DNA of 64,000 nt, from assembly GCF_017526105.1 (NCBI RefSeq), contig NZ_CP071839.1:6153001-6217000 (forward strand), in the 5' to 3' direction. The translations under genes and the position numbers were made by a program. Shown piece after piece: positions 26,660 to 34,517 of this stretch. A model generated the notes under the pieces. It ran no database searches. It was not told where the DNA came from and worked only from the letters and a program-made list of their open reading frames with translations. Within the stretch, counting starts at the first letter, position 1. Each line of letters begins with the position of its first letter. This DNA comes from Streptomyces cyanogenus. GTDB taxonomy: Bacteria; Actinomycetota; Actinomycetes; Streptomycetales; Streptomycetaceae.

Positions 26660-27550
26660 ATGGCCGTCGTCACGATGCGGGAGCTGCTGGAGAGCGGCGT
26701 CCACTTCGGTCACCAGACCCGTCGCTGGAACCCGAAGATGAAGCGCTTCATCTTCACCGAGCGCAACGGCATCTACATCATCGACCTGCTCCAGTCGCTG
26801 TCGTACATCGACCGCGCCTACGAGTTCGTCAAGGAGACCGTCGCCCACGGCGGCACGGTCATGTTCGTCGGCACGAAGAAGCAGGCGCAGGAGGCCATCG
26901 CCGAGCAGGCCACCCGCGTCGGCATGCCCTACGTCAACCAGCGCTGGCTGGGCGGCATGCTCACCAACTTCTCGACCGTCTACAAGCGTCTGCAGCGCCT
27001 CAAGGAGCTCGAGCAGATCGACTTCGAGGACGTCGCCGCGTCCGGTCTGACCAAGAAGGAGCTTCTCGTGCTCTCGCGCGAGAAGGCCAAGCTGGAGAAG
27101 ACCCTCGGTGGTATCCGCGAGATGCAGAAGGTGCCCAGCGCCGTCTGGATCGTGGACACCAAGAAGGAGCACATCGCCGTTGGTGAGGCCCGGAAGCTGA
27201 ACATTCCGGTCGTCGCGATCCTCGACACCAACTGCGACCCCGACGAGGTCGACTACAAGATCCCGGGCAACGACGACGCGATCCGCTCCGTCACCCTGCT
27301 CACCCGCGTGATCGCCGACGCCGTCGCCGAGGGCCTCATCGCCCGCTCCGGCGTCGCCACCGGCGACAAGGGCGAGAAGGCCGCGGGCGAGCCGCTCGCC
27401 GAGTGGGAGCGCGACCTGCTCGAGGGTGAGAAGAAGGACGAGGCTCCGGCCGCCGAGGCCGCGCCGGCCGAGGCCGCTGCCGCCGAGGCTGCTCCGGCCG
27501 AGGCTGCTCCGGCCGAGGCCGAGAAGGCCGCCGAGGGCGAGCAGGCCTGA
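26660..27550 (+). CDS. rpsB: 30S ribosomal protein S2
   Basis: A 296-residue S2. The start AVVTMRELLESGVHFGHQTR and the signature PSAVWIVDTKKEHIAVGEA are clear. The last 40 residues are an Ala/Glu/Pro repeat tail (AAPAEAAAAEAAPAE), usual in actinobacteria. AAGGAG lies at 26646 before the ATG. A TACACT hexamer at 26483-26488 could be a -10 box, without a good -35. First gene of the rpsB-tsf pair. Confidence 0.97.
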   Translation: MAVVTMRELLESGVHFGHQTRRWNPKMKRFIFTERNGIYIIDLLQSLSYIDRAYEFVKETVAHGGTVMFVGTKKQAQEAIAEQATRVGMPYVNQRWLGGMLTNFSTVYKRLQRLKELEQIDFEDVAASGLTKKELLVLSREKAKLEKTLGGIREMQKVPSAVWIVDTKKEHIAVGEARKLNIPVVAILDTNCDPDEVDYKIPGNDDAIRSVTLLTRVIADAVAEGLIARSGVATGDKGEKAAGEPLAEWERDLLEGEKKDEAPAAEAAPAEAAAAEAAPAEAAPAEAEKAAEGEQA

Positions 27551-27573
27551 CGCAGGTCCGTCAGCGATCGACG

Positions 27574-27629
27574 GCGGGGGCGGTACGGCTTCCACCAGCG
27601 CCCTCCGGCGCGGTGAAGTCCGCCCCCGC
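27574..27629 (+). other. Structured spacer between rpsB and tsf
   Basis: GCGGGGGCGG at 27574-27583 pairs perfectly with CCGCCCCCGC at 27620-27629. The 36-base loop holds a smaller hairpin (GCGCCCTCCGGCGC). It sits 24 bases after the rpsB stop and about 107 bases before tsf, and may be a partial terminator or an RNA processing site that sets the S2 to EF-Ts ratio. Confidence 0.5.
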
Positions 27630-27736
27630 TGTTCACCCGTAGGTCGGCACGAGGTACCCGTTCCACGTCTCCACGGGGAACGTGGACCGTGCGGATCCAG
27701 AAGATCTCCCAGACTTCGAGAAAGACTCACAGACTC

Positions 27737-28573
27737 ATGGCGAACTACACCGCCGCCGACGTCAAGAAGCTCCGTGAGCTGACCGGCGCCGGCATGATGG
27801 ACTGCAAGAAGGCGCTGGACGAGGCCGAGGGCAACGTCGAGAAGGCCGTCGAGGCGCTGCGCATCAAGGGCCAGAAGGGCGTCGCCAAGCGCGAGGGCCG
27901 CTCCGCCGAGAACGGCGCCGTGGTCTCCATCATCGCCGACGACAACTCCTCCGGTGTCCTGGTCGAGCTGAAGTGCGAGACGGACTTCGTCGCCAAGGGC
28001 GAGAAGTTCCAGGCCGTGGCCAACGCCATCGCCGAGCACGTCGCCAAGACGAACCCGGCCGACCTCCAGGCCCTGCTCGCCTCCGAGATCGAGCCCGGCA
28101 AGACCGTCCAGGCGTTCGTGGACGAGGCCAACGCCAACCTCGGCGAGAAGATCGTCCTGGACCGCTTCGCGCAGTTCGCCGACGGCTACGTCACCGCCTA
28201 CATGCACCGCACCATGCCCGACCTGCCCCCGCAGATCGGTGTCCTGGTCGAGCTCGACAAGCCGAACGCCGAGGTCGCCAAGGGCGTCGCCCAGCACATC
28301 GCCGCCTTCGCGCCGAAGTACCTCTCCAAGGAGGACATCCCGGCCGAGGTCGTCGAGTCCGAGCGTCGCATCGCCGAGGAGACCACCCGCGCCGAGGGCA
28401 AGCCCGAGGCCGCGATCGCCAAGATCGTGGAGGGTCGTCTGAACGGCTTCTTCAAGGACGCCACGCTGCTCGGTCAGCCGTACGCCCTCGACAACAAGAA
28501 GTCGGTCCAGAAGGTCCTGGACGAGGCCGGTGTCACCCTGAAGCGCTTCTCGCGCATCAAGGTCGGCATCTGA
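27737..28573 (+). CDS. tsf: Translation elongation factor Ts
   Basis: A 278-residue EF-Ts, the guanine-nucleotide exchange factor for EF-Tu. Conserved pieces are TAADVKKLRELTGAGMMDCK at the start, KALDEAEGNVEKAVEALR, and CETDFVAKGEKF in the core domain. Long form with the full dimerisation region. It is 186 bases after rpsB. Confidence 0.97.
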   Translation: MANYTAADVKKLRELTGAGMMDCKKALDEAEGNVEKAVEALRIKGQKGVAKREGRSAENGAVVSIIADDNSSGVLVELKCETDFVAKGEKFQAVANAIAEHVAKTNPADLQALLASEIEPGKTVQAFVDEANANLGEKIVLDRFAQFADGYVTAYMHRTMPDLPPQIGVLVELDKPNAEVAKGVAQHIAAFAPKYLSKEDIPAEVVESERRIAEETTRAEGKPEAAIAKIVEGRLNGFFKDATLLGQPYALDNKKSVQKVLDEAGVTLKRFSRIKVGI

Positions 28574-28682
28574 GTCCGTACCGCGATCGACCGCGACCCG
28601 GCGAGATTTCTCGATAGGGTCGAGAGCAGTCGTCCGGCACACCGCCACACCCCGGCGTGAGGCGGACGGCAGCAGATCTGAC

Positions 28683-28740
28683 GAGGAGGCCATTGCCGCG
28701 CATGGGAGCGAAAAGCAACCCCACCGGCAATGGCCTTCTT
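28683..28740 (+). promoter_or_regulatory. Strong stem-loop in the pyrH leader
   Basis: GGCCATTGCCG at 28688-28698 pairs perfectly with CGGCAATGGCC at 28725-28735. Allowing two G-U pairs, the stem extends to 16 bp (28683-28698 with 28725-28740). The 26-base loop is followed by TTCTT. The 5' arm contains GAGGAGG, which looks like a ribosome binding site, so folding would hide it. It lies between tsf and pyrH, 36 bases before the pyrH ATG. It could be a terminator for tsf or an attenuator for pyrH. Confidence 0.6.
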
Positions 28741-28758
28741 CGTATGTGCAACACGTGA
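28702..28758 (+). CDS. Possible 18-residue leader peptide upstream of pyrH
   Basis: ATG at 28702 opens 18 codons (MGAKSNPTGNGLLRMCNT) and stops with TGA at 28756, 17 bases before the pyrH start. GAGGAGG lies 12 bases upstream, slightly far for a ribosome binding site. The coding part covers the loop and the 3' arm of the stem-loop, the layout seen in translation-linked attenuators. This is a hypothesis from position only; the frame may simply be chance. Confidence 0.3.
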   Translation: MGAKSNPTGNGLLRMCNT

Positions 28759-28775
28759 AAGAGGCGGGATCCCCC

Positions 28776-29534
28776 ATGACCACCAAGGCCCAGAAGAGCG
28801 ACGACGGCAAAGTGCGCGGCCGGTTTCTGCTGAAGCTGTCCGGAGAGGCCTTCTCCGGTGGCGGGGGCCTGGGCGTCGACCCGGACGTGGTGCACAAGAT
28901 CGCCCGAGAGATCGCGGCCGTCGTGCGCGACGGCGCCCAGATCGCGGTCGTCATCGGCGGAGGCAACTTCTTCCGCGGCGCCGAACTCCAGCAGCGCGGC
29001 ATGGACCGCGCCCGCTCCGACTACATGGGCATGCTCGGCACCGTGATGAACTGCCTCGCCCTCCAGGACTTCCTGGAGAAGGAGGGCATCCAGTCCCGCG
29101 TGCAGACCGCCATCACCATGGGGCAGGTCGCCGAGCCGTACATCCCGCTGCGCGCCGTGCGCCACCTGGAGAAGGGCCGCGTGGTCATCTTCGGCGCCGG
29201 TATGGGCATGCCCTACTTCTCGACCGACACCACCGCCGCCCAGCGCGCCCTGGAGATCGACGCCGAGGCGCTGCTCATGGGGAAGAACGGCGTGGACGGG
29301 GTCTACGACTCCGACCCCAAGACCAACCCCGACGCCGTCAAGTTCGACGCGCTCGGCTACGGCGAGGTCATCACCCGTGACCTCAAGGTCGCCGACGCCA
29401 CCGCCATCACGCTGTGCCGCGACAACAAGCTCCCGATCCTGGTGTTCGAGCTTCTCGCGGAGGGCAACATCGCCCGTGCCGTCAAGGGTGAGAAGATCGG
29501 CACCCTGGTGGGTGACGAGGGCAGCCGGGACTGA
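28776..29534 (+). CDS. pyrH: UMP kinase
   Basis: A 252-residue UMP kinase of the amino-acid-kinase fold, making UDP for pyrimidine nucleotides. Conserved pieces are RFLLKLSGEAFSG, VVIGGGNFFRGAEL, DYMGMLGTVMNCLALQ and GVDGVYDSDPKTNPDA. The ATG at 28776 follows GAGGCGGGA. The gene is preceded by the stem-loop at 28683. pyrH and frr are adjacent as in most bacteria. Confidence 0.96.
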   Translation: MTTKAQKSDDGKVRGRFLLKLSGEAFSGGGGLGVDPDVVHKIAREIAAVVRDGAQIAVVIGGGNFFRGAELQQRGMDRARSDYMGMLGTVMNCLALQDFLEKEGIQSRVQTAITMGQVAEPYIPLRAVRHLEKGRVVIFGAGMGMPYFSTDTTAAQRALEIDAEALLMGKNGVDGVYDSDPKTNPDAVKFDALGYGEVITRDLKVADATAITLCRDNKLPILVFELLAEGNIARAVKGEKIGTLVGDEGSRD

Positions 29535-29711
29535 CCCGGGATCAACCCGGCCGGTCACGTGCGGCCCTGTGAGGGGGCCGGACCCCGGCCGGGGGATGGA
29601 CAATGTCCTGCCGGTCGGGAACCGTGCAGGAAGAAGACGCGACGCAGCCGGCCGCCGACCGACTTCAAGGAACCGCAGCCGGGCCTTACTCAAGACACGC
29701 AGGAGCAAGTG

Positions 29712-30269
29712 GTGATCGAAGAGACCCTCCTCGAGGCCGAGGAGAAGATGGAGAAGGCCGTCGTGGTCGCCAAGGAGGACTTCGCCGCGATCCGCACCGG
29801 GCGTGCGCACCCGGCGATGTTCAACAAGATCGTGGCCGACTACTACGGTGCCCTGACGCCGATCAACCAGCTGGCCTCGTTCTCCGTGCCGGAGCCGCGC
29901 ATGGCGGTCGTGACCCCGTTCGACAAGAGCGCGCTGCGCAACATCGAGCAGGCGATCCGCGACTCCGACCTGGGCGTCAACCCCAGCAACGACGGCAACA
30001 TCATCAGGGTGGTGTTCCCCGAGCTGACCGAGGAGCGCCGCCGCGAATACATCAAGGTCGCCAAGGGCAAGGGCGAGGACGCCAAGGTCTCGATCCGCTC
30101 GGTGCGCCGCAAGGCCAAGGACGCCATCGACAAGCTGATCAAGGACGGCGAGGTCGGCGAGGACGAGGGCCGCCGTGCGGAGAAGGAGCTCGACGACACC
30201 ACGGCGAAGTACGTCGCCCAGGTGGACGAGCTTCTCAAGCACAAGGAAGCGGAGCTGCTCGAAGTCTGA
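29712..30269 (+). CDS. frr: Ribosome recycling factor
   Basis: A 185-residue RRF that splits post-termination ribosomes with EF-G. Conserved features include MEKAVVVAKEDFAAIRTGRA, VVTPFDKSALRNIEQAIRDS, LGVNPSNDGNIIR and the C-terminal KHKEAELLEV. The start is GTG at 29712 with AGGAG at 29701. The TGA overlaps the cdsA ATG. Confidence 0.97.
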   Translation: MIEETLLEAEEKMEKAVVVAKEDFAAIRTGRAHPAMFNKIVADYYGALTPINQLASFSVPEPRMAVVTPFDKSALRNIEQAIRDSDLGVNPSNDGNIIRVVFPELTEERRREYIKVAKGKGEDAKVSIRSVRRKAKDAIDKLIKDGEVGEDEGRRAEKELDDTTAKYVAQVDELLKHKEAELLEV

Positions 30270-31411
30270 TGAGCGACTCTTCCTGGGGAGCGCCGCCAGC
30301 GGCGGGCCAGGCCGGGTACTGGGGGCCCACCGCGGGCGGCCCGGCCCAGCCTGTCCCGGGGGCCGTCCCGGCGGGTCCCACGTACGATGCGCCTGAGGCG
30401 CAGCAGACTCGCCCCATGCCCATCGTGCCCGACGTACCCGCGTACGGCGGAGACCAGGACGAGGACCGGGGGGCCGCTCGGCTGAGCGGCCCCCTGTTCC
30501 GAGACGAGACGTTGCAGGCCCGGGAACTCCCGGCCGAGAACCAGAACCCGGAGCCCATGCCCGACGCCCCGCAGCCGGCGCCAGCGCCGCAGAAGAAGAG
30601 CGCGGGCCGTGACCTGAGCGCGGCCATAGGCGTCGGGGTCGGGCTCGGTGTGGTGATCGTCGCGTCCCTGTTCATCGTCAAGGCCGTGTTCGTCGGCGTG
30701 ATCGCGGTCGCCGTCGTCGTCGGCCTGTGGGAACTGACCAGCAGGCTCCAGGAGCGCAAGGGCATCAAGGCGCCGCTGGTGCCGCTCGCGCTCGGCGGTG
30801 CGGCGATGGTCGTCGCCGGCTATGTGCGCGGCGCCGAGGGCGCGTGGGTCGCCATGGCGCTGACGGCCCTGGCCGTGCTGGTCTGGCGCATGACGGAACC
30901 ACCGGAGGGCTATCTCAAGGACGTCACGGCCGGCGTCTTCGCGGCGTTCTACGTGCCCTTCCTGGCCACGTTCGTCGCGCTGATGCTCACCGCCGACGAC
31001 GGCTCCTGGCGGGTCCTCACCTTCCTGCTCCTGACGGTCGTCAGCGACACCGGCGCCTACGCGGTCGGCTGGCGCTTCGGCAAGCACAAGCTCGCCCCGC
31101 GCATCAGCCCCGGCAAGACCCGCGAGGGCCTGCTGGGCGCGGTGCTGTTCGCGATGGTCGCGGGCGCGCTGTGCATGCAGTTCCTCATCGACGACGGCCG
31201 CTGGTGGCAAGGCCTGCTGCTGGGCCTCGCGGTCGCGGCCAGCGCCACGCTGGGTGACCTCGGCGAGTCCATGATCAAGCGGGACCTGGGCATCAAGGAC
31301 ATGGGCACCTTGCTCCCCGGCCACGGCGGCATCATGGACCGGCTCGACTCGCTGCTGCCCACGGCTCCGGTGGTGTGGCTGCTCATGGTGATCTTCGTCG
31401 GCTCGGCGTGA
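30269..31411 (+). CDS. cdsA: Phosphatidate cytidylyltransferase CdsA
   Basis: A 380-residue membrane enzyme making CDP-diacylglycerol, the precursor of all phospholipids. The first 115 residues are a Pro/Ala/Gln-rich cytoplasmic extension common in Streptomyces. Membrane segments follow from about residue 125. The family signature appears near the end as LGDLGESMIKRDLGIKDMG and LPGHGGIMDRLDSLL. The start overlaps the frr stop (ATGA-like), so frr and cdsA are coupled. A terminator hairpin follows. Confidence 0.95.
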   Translation: MSDSSWGAPPAAGQAGYWGPTAGGPAQPVPGAVPAGPTYDAPEAQQTRPMPIVPDVPAYGGDQDEDRGAARLSGPLFRDETLQARELPAENQNPEPMPDAPQPAPAPQKKSAGRDLSAAIGVGVGLGVVIVASLFIVKAVFVGVIAVAVVVGLWELTSRLQERKGIKAPLVPLALGGAAMVVAGYVRGAEGAWVAMALTALAVLVWRMTEPPEGYLKDVTAGVFAAFYVPFLATFVALMLTADDGSWRVLTFLLLTVVSDTGAYAVGWRFGKHKLAPRISPGKTREGLLGAVLFAMVAGALCMQFLIDDGRWWQGLLLGLAVAASATLGDLGESMIKRDLGIKDMGTLLPGHGGIMDRLDSLLPTAPVVWLLMVIFVGSA

Positions 31412-31441
31412 GCGGCACGGCTCCACGGGGTACGGCATGGA

Positions 31442-31471
31442 GGCCCCCGTCCTGAACGCGGGGCGGGGGCC
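31442..31471 (+). terminator. Hairpin terminator after cdsA
   Basis: GGCCCCCG at 31442-31449 pairs with CGGGGGCC at 31464-31471, loop 14 bases, starting 31 bases after the cdsA stop and followed by GTTGT. It closes the frr-cdsA unit. Confidence 0.7.
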
Positions 31472-31508
31472 GTTGTCGTACGCGGACACCTAACCGGAGA
31501 CGACCGGT

Positions 31509-31650
31509 TCCGGGACGGGCCGGCGTCCGGGACGGGCTCGTATTCGGGACGGACCGGCACCCGGTAGGGACCGGCATCGGGCACGAGCTCGTATTCGGGA
31601 CGCACCGGCACCCGGTAGGGACCCGTATCCGGGACGGACCCGCACCCGGT
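31509..31650. repeat. Short tandem repeat, 51-bp period, between cdsA and the P450 gene
   Basis: The sequence GCTCGTATTCGGGAC starts at 31536 and again at 31587, and the bases between and around (CACCGGCACCCGGTAGGGACC) recur with the same 51-bp spacing, giving about two and a half copies. Within each unit there is a weaker half-period of 17-18 bp. The rest of the gap 31412-31746 shows only the cdsA terminator. One reverse frame would encode a 17-residue repeat, but there is no start or other sign of a gene. Confidence 0.75.
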
Positions 31651-31746
31651 TGCCGCAGCACGAATCGGCGGCCGGCACCCGCGCGCGGCAGACTCCCTCA
31701 CAGGACGGCGGTTCCGCCGCCCGGCGACGCAGCAGGGAGTGCGCCC

Positions 31747-32997
31747 ATGCCCCTCGATCCCGCCTCCGCCCCCGTCCCCGCTCCGCTCGACCCGGCCGCC
31801 GCCCCGCCGGTGCGGTTCTGGGCCGTCGAGGACCTGCCCGCGCTCGACCCCGACCCGCTCCTGGACGAGCTGCTGCGCGAGGAGCCGGTCAGCCGGATCA
31901 GACTGCCGTACGGGGAAGGACACGCCTGGCTGGTCACCCGGTACGAGGACGTCCGCTTCGTCACCTCCGACCCCCGCTTCTCCCGGGAACGGGTCGTCGG
32001 CCGCGATGTCACCACCATGCGCCCGGTGCCGGTGGCCTCCCAGACGGCGGGCCTGCAGTACATCGACCCGCCCCGGCACACGCGGCTGCGCCGGGTCGTC
32101 GCCCGCGCGTTCACCGGCAGGAGCATGCAGCGGATGCGCCCGCTAGCCGAGCGCCGGGCCGCCGAACTGCTCGACGGGATGCGGCGCGCCGGCCCGCCCG
32201 CCGACCTCATGGAGCACCTGCACGGCCCCTTCCCGCTCGCCGTGCTCCGCGACTTCCTCGGTGTCGAGGAGAAGGACTGGCACCGCTGGGCCGAAACGGG
32301 CGAGGCCCTGCTGTCCGCGGGCGCCGAGGCCGAGGAACGGGCCCGCGAGGCCGCCCGGGCCACCCGCGCCCGGATCACCGAGCTGCTCCGGCGCCGCCGT
32401 ACGGAACCCCGCGACGACCTGGCCGGCGTGCTGGCGCAGGCCGCGGCGACGGGCGAGATCACCGATGACGAGGCGCTCTCCCTCGCCATCGCCGTGCAGG
32501 TCAGCGGCGGTCACGCGGTCCGCAGCAACAGCGGTTCGATGATGTACGCGCTGCTCACCCACCCCGAGCAGCTGGACCGGCTGCGCCGGGAGCCGGAGCT
32601 GCTGCCCCGGGCCGTGGAGGAGCTGTTCCGCTACGTCCCGCACCGCAACGGCGTCGGCATCCCGCGGATCGCCACCGAGGACGTCGAGGTCGGCGGCCGG
32701 CTGATCCGCGCCGGTGACGTGGTCTACAACGCCTACGTCGCCGCCAACCGCGACCCCGCGGTGTTCCCCGACCCGGACGCCCTGGACTTCGACCGCGACA
32801 GCCCAGCCCACGTGGCCTTCGGTCACGGGCCGCACCACTGCCTGGCCGCCGTCATGGCCCGTATGGAGGCCGAGGTCATGATCGGCTCCGTGCTCACCCG
32901 CTTCCCCGGCATCCGGCTGGCCGTGCCCCCCGAGCAGGTGGAGTTCCAGCGCCGGGGCCTGATCCGCGGACCGAGGACCCTGCCCGTGACGTGGTGA
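31747..32997 (+). CDS. Cytochrome P450 with atypical I-helix
   Basis: A 416-residue soluble bacterial P450. The K-helix ExxR is E292-L-F-R295, and the heme loop is FGHGPHHCLAA with the thiolate C365. The helix C region WLVTRYEDVRFVTSDPRFSR and the DPPRHTRLRR motif are normal. The I-helix, usually A-G-x-E/D-T, reads S253-G-G-H-A257-V258-R-S, so both the acidic residue and the threonine that help oxygen activation are absent. No ferredoxin gene is next to it. The ATG follows GGGAG. The substrate is unknown. It lies at the left edge of a variable region. Confidence 0.92.
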   Translation: MPLDPASAPVPAPLDPAAAPPVRFWAVEDLPALDPDPLLDELLREEPVSRIRLPYGEGHAWLVTRYEDVRFVTSDPRFSRERVVGRDVTTMRPVPVASQTAGLQYIDPPRHTRLRRVVARAFTGRSMQRMRPLAERRAAELLDGMRRAGPPADLMEHLHGPFPLAVLRDFLGVEEKDWHRWAETGEALLSAGAEAEERAREAARATRARITELLRRRRTEPRDDLAGVLAQAAATGEITDDEALSLAIAVQVSGGHAVRSNSGSMMYALLTHPEQLDRLRREPELLPRAVEELFRYVPHRNGVGIPRIATEDVEVGGRLIRAGDVVYNAYVAANRDPAVFPDPDALDFDRDSPAHVAFGHGPHHCLAAVMARMEAEVMIGSVLTRFPGIRLAVPPEQVEFQRRGLIRGPRTLPVTW

Positions 32998-33005
32998 GGC
33001 GGTCC

Positions 33006-33041
33006 ATGGCAAGGTACGCGGGAACCAAGGGGGAAACGTGA
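33006..33041 (+). CDS. Possible 11-residue peptide after the P450 gene
   Basis: ATG at 33006 begins MARYAGTKGET and ends with TGA at 33039, nine bases after the P450 stop. GAGGCGG just upstream could serve as a ribosome binding site. Its stop overlaps the GTG of the next small gene as GTGA. Tiny precursor genes next to P450s are known in ribosomal peptide pathways, but this one has no matching motif I recognise. Weak evidence. Confidence 0.2.
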   Translation: MARYAGTKGET

Positions 33042-33226
33042 TCTTTCTGCTGCTCGGTGTCCTGGCCCTCGCCATCGGTGGATGCGTCAGCGTGGTCTGG
33101 GCGGAGCGGGGCGGCCCACGCTGGGTCCGCGCCGTCGCACTCGTCACCCGGACGGCGGGCGAGCTCCTGGCCGGCACCCGGAAGAAGCGAGGCCGAACCT
33201 CGAACACCGCCGACGACGGCGACTGA
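33038..33226 (+). CDS. Small single-pass membrane protein, function unknown
   Basis: A 62-residue protein: hydrophobic MIFLLLGVLALAIGGCVSVVW forms one membrane helix at the N-terminus, then a basic cytoplasmic tail ending TSNTADDGD. The start is GTG with AAGGGGG seven bases before. It follows the P450 by 40 bases on the same strand. I do not recognise a family. Confidence 0.6.
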   Translation: MIFLLLGVLALAIGGCVSVVWAERGGPRWVRAVALVTRTAGELLAGTRKKRGRTSNTADDGD

Positions 33227-33247
33227 TTGGGGGCCGGGTGCCGGCCA

Positions 33248-33268
33248 CTGGGCCGTCTCCGGGCCGTC
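33248..33268. repeat. 21-bp direct repeat, left copy
   Basis: CTGGGCCGTCTCCGGGCCGTC here matches CTGGGCCGTCCCTGGGCCGTC at 35928-35948 in 19 of 21 bases. Each copy is itself two GGGCCGTC octamers with a three-base spacer. On the reverse strand the copies would encode DGPETAQ and DGPGTAQ, which from memory resembles the end of some actinobacterial integrases. They bracket the region with the integrase and transposase remains. Confidence 0.55.
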
Positions 33269-33797
33269 AGTCGTCTGCGTTCTTGATTGCCTTCCGGGCT
33301 TTGCCCGTGAAGGCGGCGCGCTTCAACAACCGTGTGTCGTGATCGGGGCCCTGACCCGGGGCGTGCAGCTGGGCCGCGATCCGGCTGTCACCGATGTTGT
33401 CCCTGAGCACGTGCATGATGGCTTCGAACTCTGCCCACGCGTCGAAGTAGAGCTCTGCTGCGGCATCGTCGATGGACGACGGGCCGTGCAGCCCGGCGAC
33501 GTGGAGAGCATGGTCCAGTTGCTTCAGAGCCGACAAGGCGGCCTGGATCTCCGGCCGCTCTGTGTCATTCGTGTCTCGTGGTGGTACGAGCCGCCACATC
33601 GCGTCGATCGCATGCCACGCGTCCGTGGAAGCGGCGAGCAAGTCGGCGTACGCGGTGCGTCGCGATTCCTCGCGCGCGCGGGTTCGCTCAGCAGCAGTTT
33701 GTTGACGCTGCAACCGGAGAGTGATCCATCCGGCCAGACCGGCAGCCGACAGGGTGGAAAGTGCCGTGATCAAGGCGACCGCGATGGTGTCCTGCAT
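33267..33797 (-). CDS. Membrane-anchored coiled-coil protein, function unknown
   Basis: A 176-residue protein. One N-terminal membrane helix (IAVALITALSTLSAAGLAGWI) is followed by a charged helical stretch LRLQRQQTAAERTRAREES likely to form a coiled coil, then a helical domain with several Trp and His. Proteins of this layout are common as orphans in Streptomyces. The ATG at 33797 lies four bases after the stop of the integrase remnant on the same strand. No family recognised. Confidence 0.65.
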   Translation of the reverse strand: MQDTIAVALITALSTLSAAGLAGWITLRLQRQQTAAERTRAREESRRTAYADLLAASTDAWHAIDAMWRLVPPRDTNDTERPEIQAALSALKQLDHALHVAGLHGPSSIDDAAAELYFDAWAEFEAIMHVLRDNIGDSRIAAQLHAPGQGPDHDTRLLKRAAFTGKARKAIKNADD

Positions 33798-33801
33798 GGA
33801 G

Positions 33802-33933
33802 TCAGTCTTTCGGGTCCGAGGACGATGCGGCGCTGTGATGGAACACTTGGTCGATCGCTCCGCGCGTACGCTGCCGGCTCGACGGCATCACGTGCGCGTA
33901 GACCCGCAGCGTCAACCCAGGGCCGGTCTGCAC
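33802..33933 (-). pseudogene. C-terminal remnant of a tyrosine site-specific integrase
   Basis: Read on the reverse strand the segment gives PGLTLRVYAHVMPSSRQRTR then GAIDQVF and a short tail ending in TGA at 33802. The stretch L-R-V-Y-A-H-V-M-P-S-S matches the end of actinobacterial phage-type integrases and contains the catalytic tyrosine (in RVYAH). The other catalytic residues (Arg, His, Arg) are missing; upstream of 33933 the similarity stops. Only about 40 codons remain, so it is a broken relic of an integrative element. Confidence 0.7.
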
Positions 33934-34008
33934 GGACCGTGCGAACCTGGGCAGGCAGCCACGTGCCAGGGCAGGAGCGCGACAAGACTTTCAGAGGGAC
34001 CACCGGGG

Positions 34009-34416
34009 ATGGAGCAATCGCGAAGCACGCTGAACCGTCTGGCCAACAGTGGCCTCGGAGCCGTTCCGGCGGTTGGCTGCATTGCGTACGCGGTGCAAGC
34101 CGACACCGCTGTTGCGCGGCTCGGGGGCGGTCTGGCCCTGATCGGGTTCGCCGTCCTGGCGGTGCGGGGATATCGACTCGGAGTGAGTTGTGAGCACTCG
34201 CGGTTGGTGATCCGTGGCTACCTGCGTACGCGGGTGATCGACCGACAGCGCATCACGGAGATCACCGACTTCCCCGCAGTGAGGTGGACGGCTCCCAACG
34301 GACGTAAGCGATGGACCCCCCTCACGGCGTTCATGACGAGCCCAGGCGAAATCCCGGCAACCCGTCTGCACAAGGATCGCGGCATCAGGAAGCTGCGACA
34401 GTGGGCGCGACGCTAG
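34009..34416 (+). CDS. Small PH-domain-like membrane protein
   Basis: A 135-residue protein with two membrane segments (LGAVPAVGCIAYAV and GGGLALIGFAVLAV) followed by a bacterial PH-like domain: YRLGVSCEHSRLVIRGYLRT and RITEITDFPAVRW. Such proteins are common in Streptomyces with unknown role. The ATG follows GAGGGAC at some distance. Base composition is a little lower in GC than the core genes nearby. It lies inside the variable region. Confidence 0.65.
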   Translation: MEQSRSTLNRLANSGLGAVPAVGCIAYAVQADTAVARLGGGLALIGFAVLAVRGYRLGVSCEHSRLVIRGYLRTRVIDRQRITEITDFPAVRWTAPNGRKRWTPLTAFMTSPGEIPATRLHKDRGIRKLRQWARR

Positions 34417-34517
34417 CGCCCCGACACCCTGCAGCCGTCCGGGTGGACGCGCAGGTCACCCGAAACAAAAGCGGTTTGATCATGTGACTGTCGTGTTGAT
34501 CGCTCGCTGGTGTGAGC

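Noticed and set aside
31490..31678. A small reverse-strand repeat protein at the 51-bp repeats
   Set aside because: It follows only from the repeat period being divisible by three. There is no ribosome binding site, and several frames are open.
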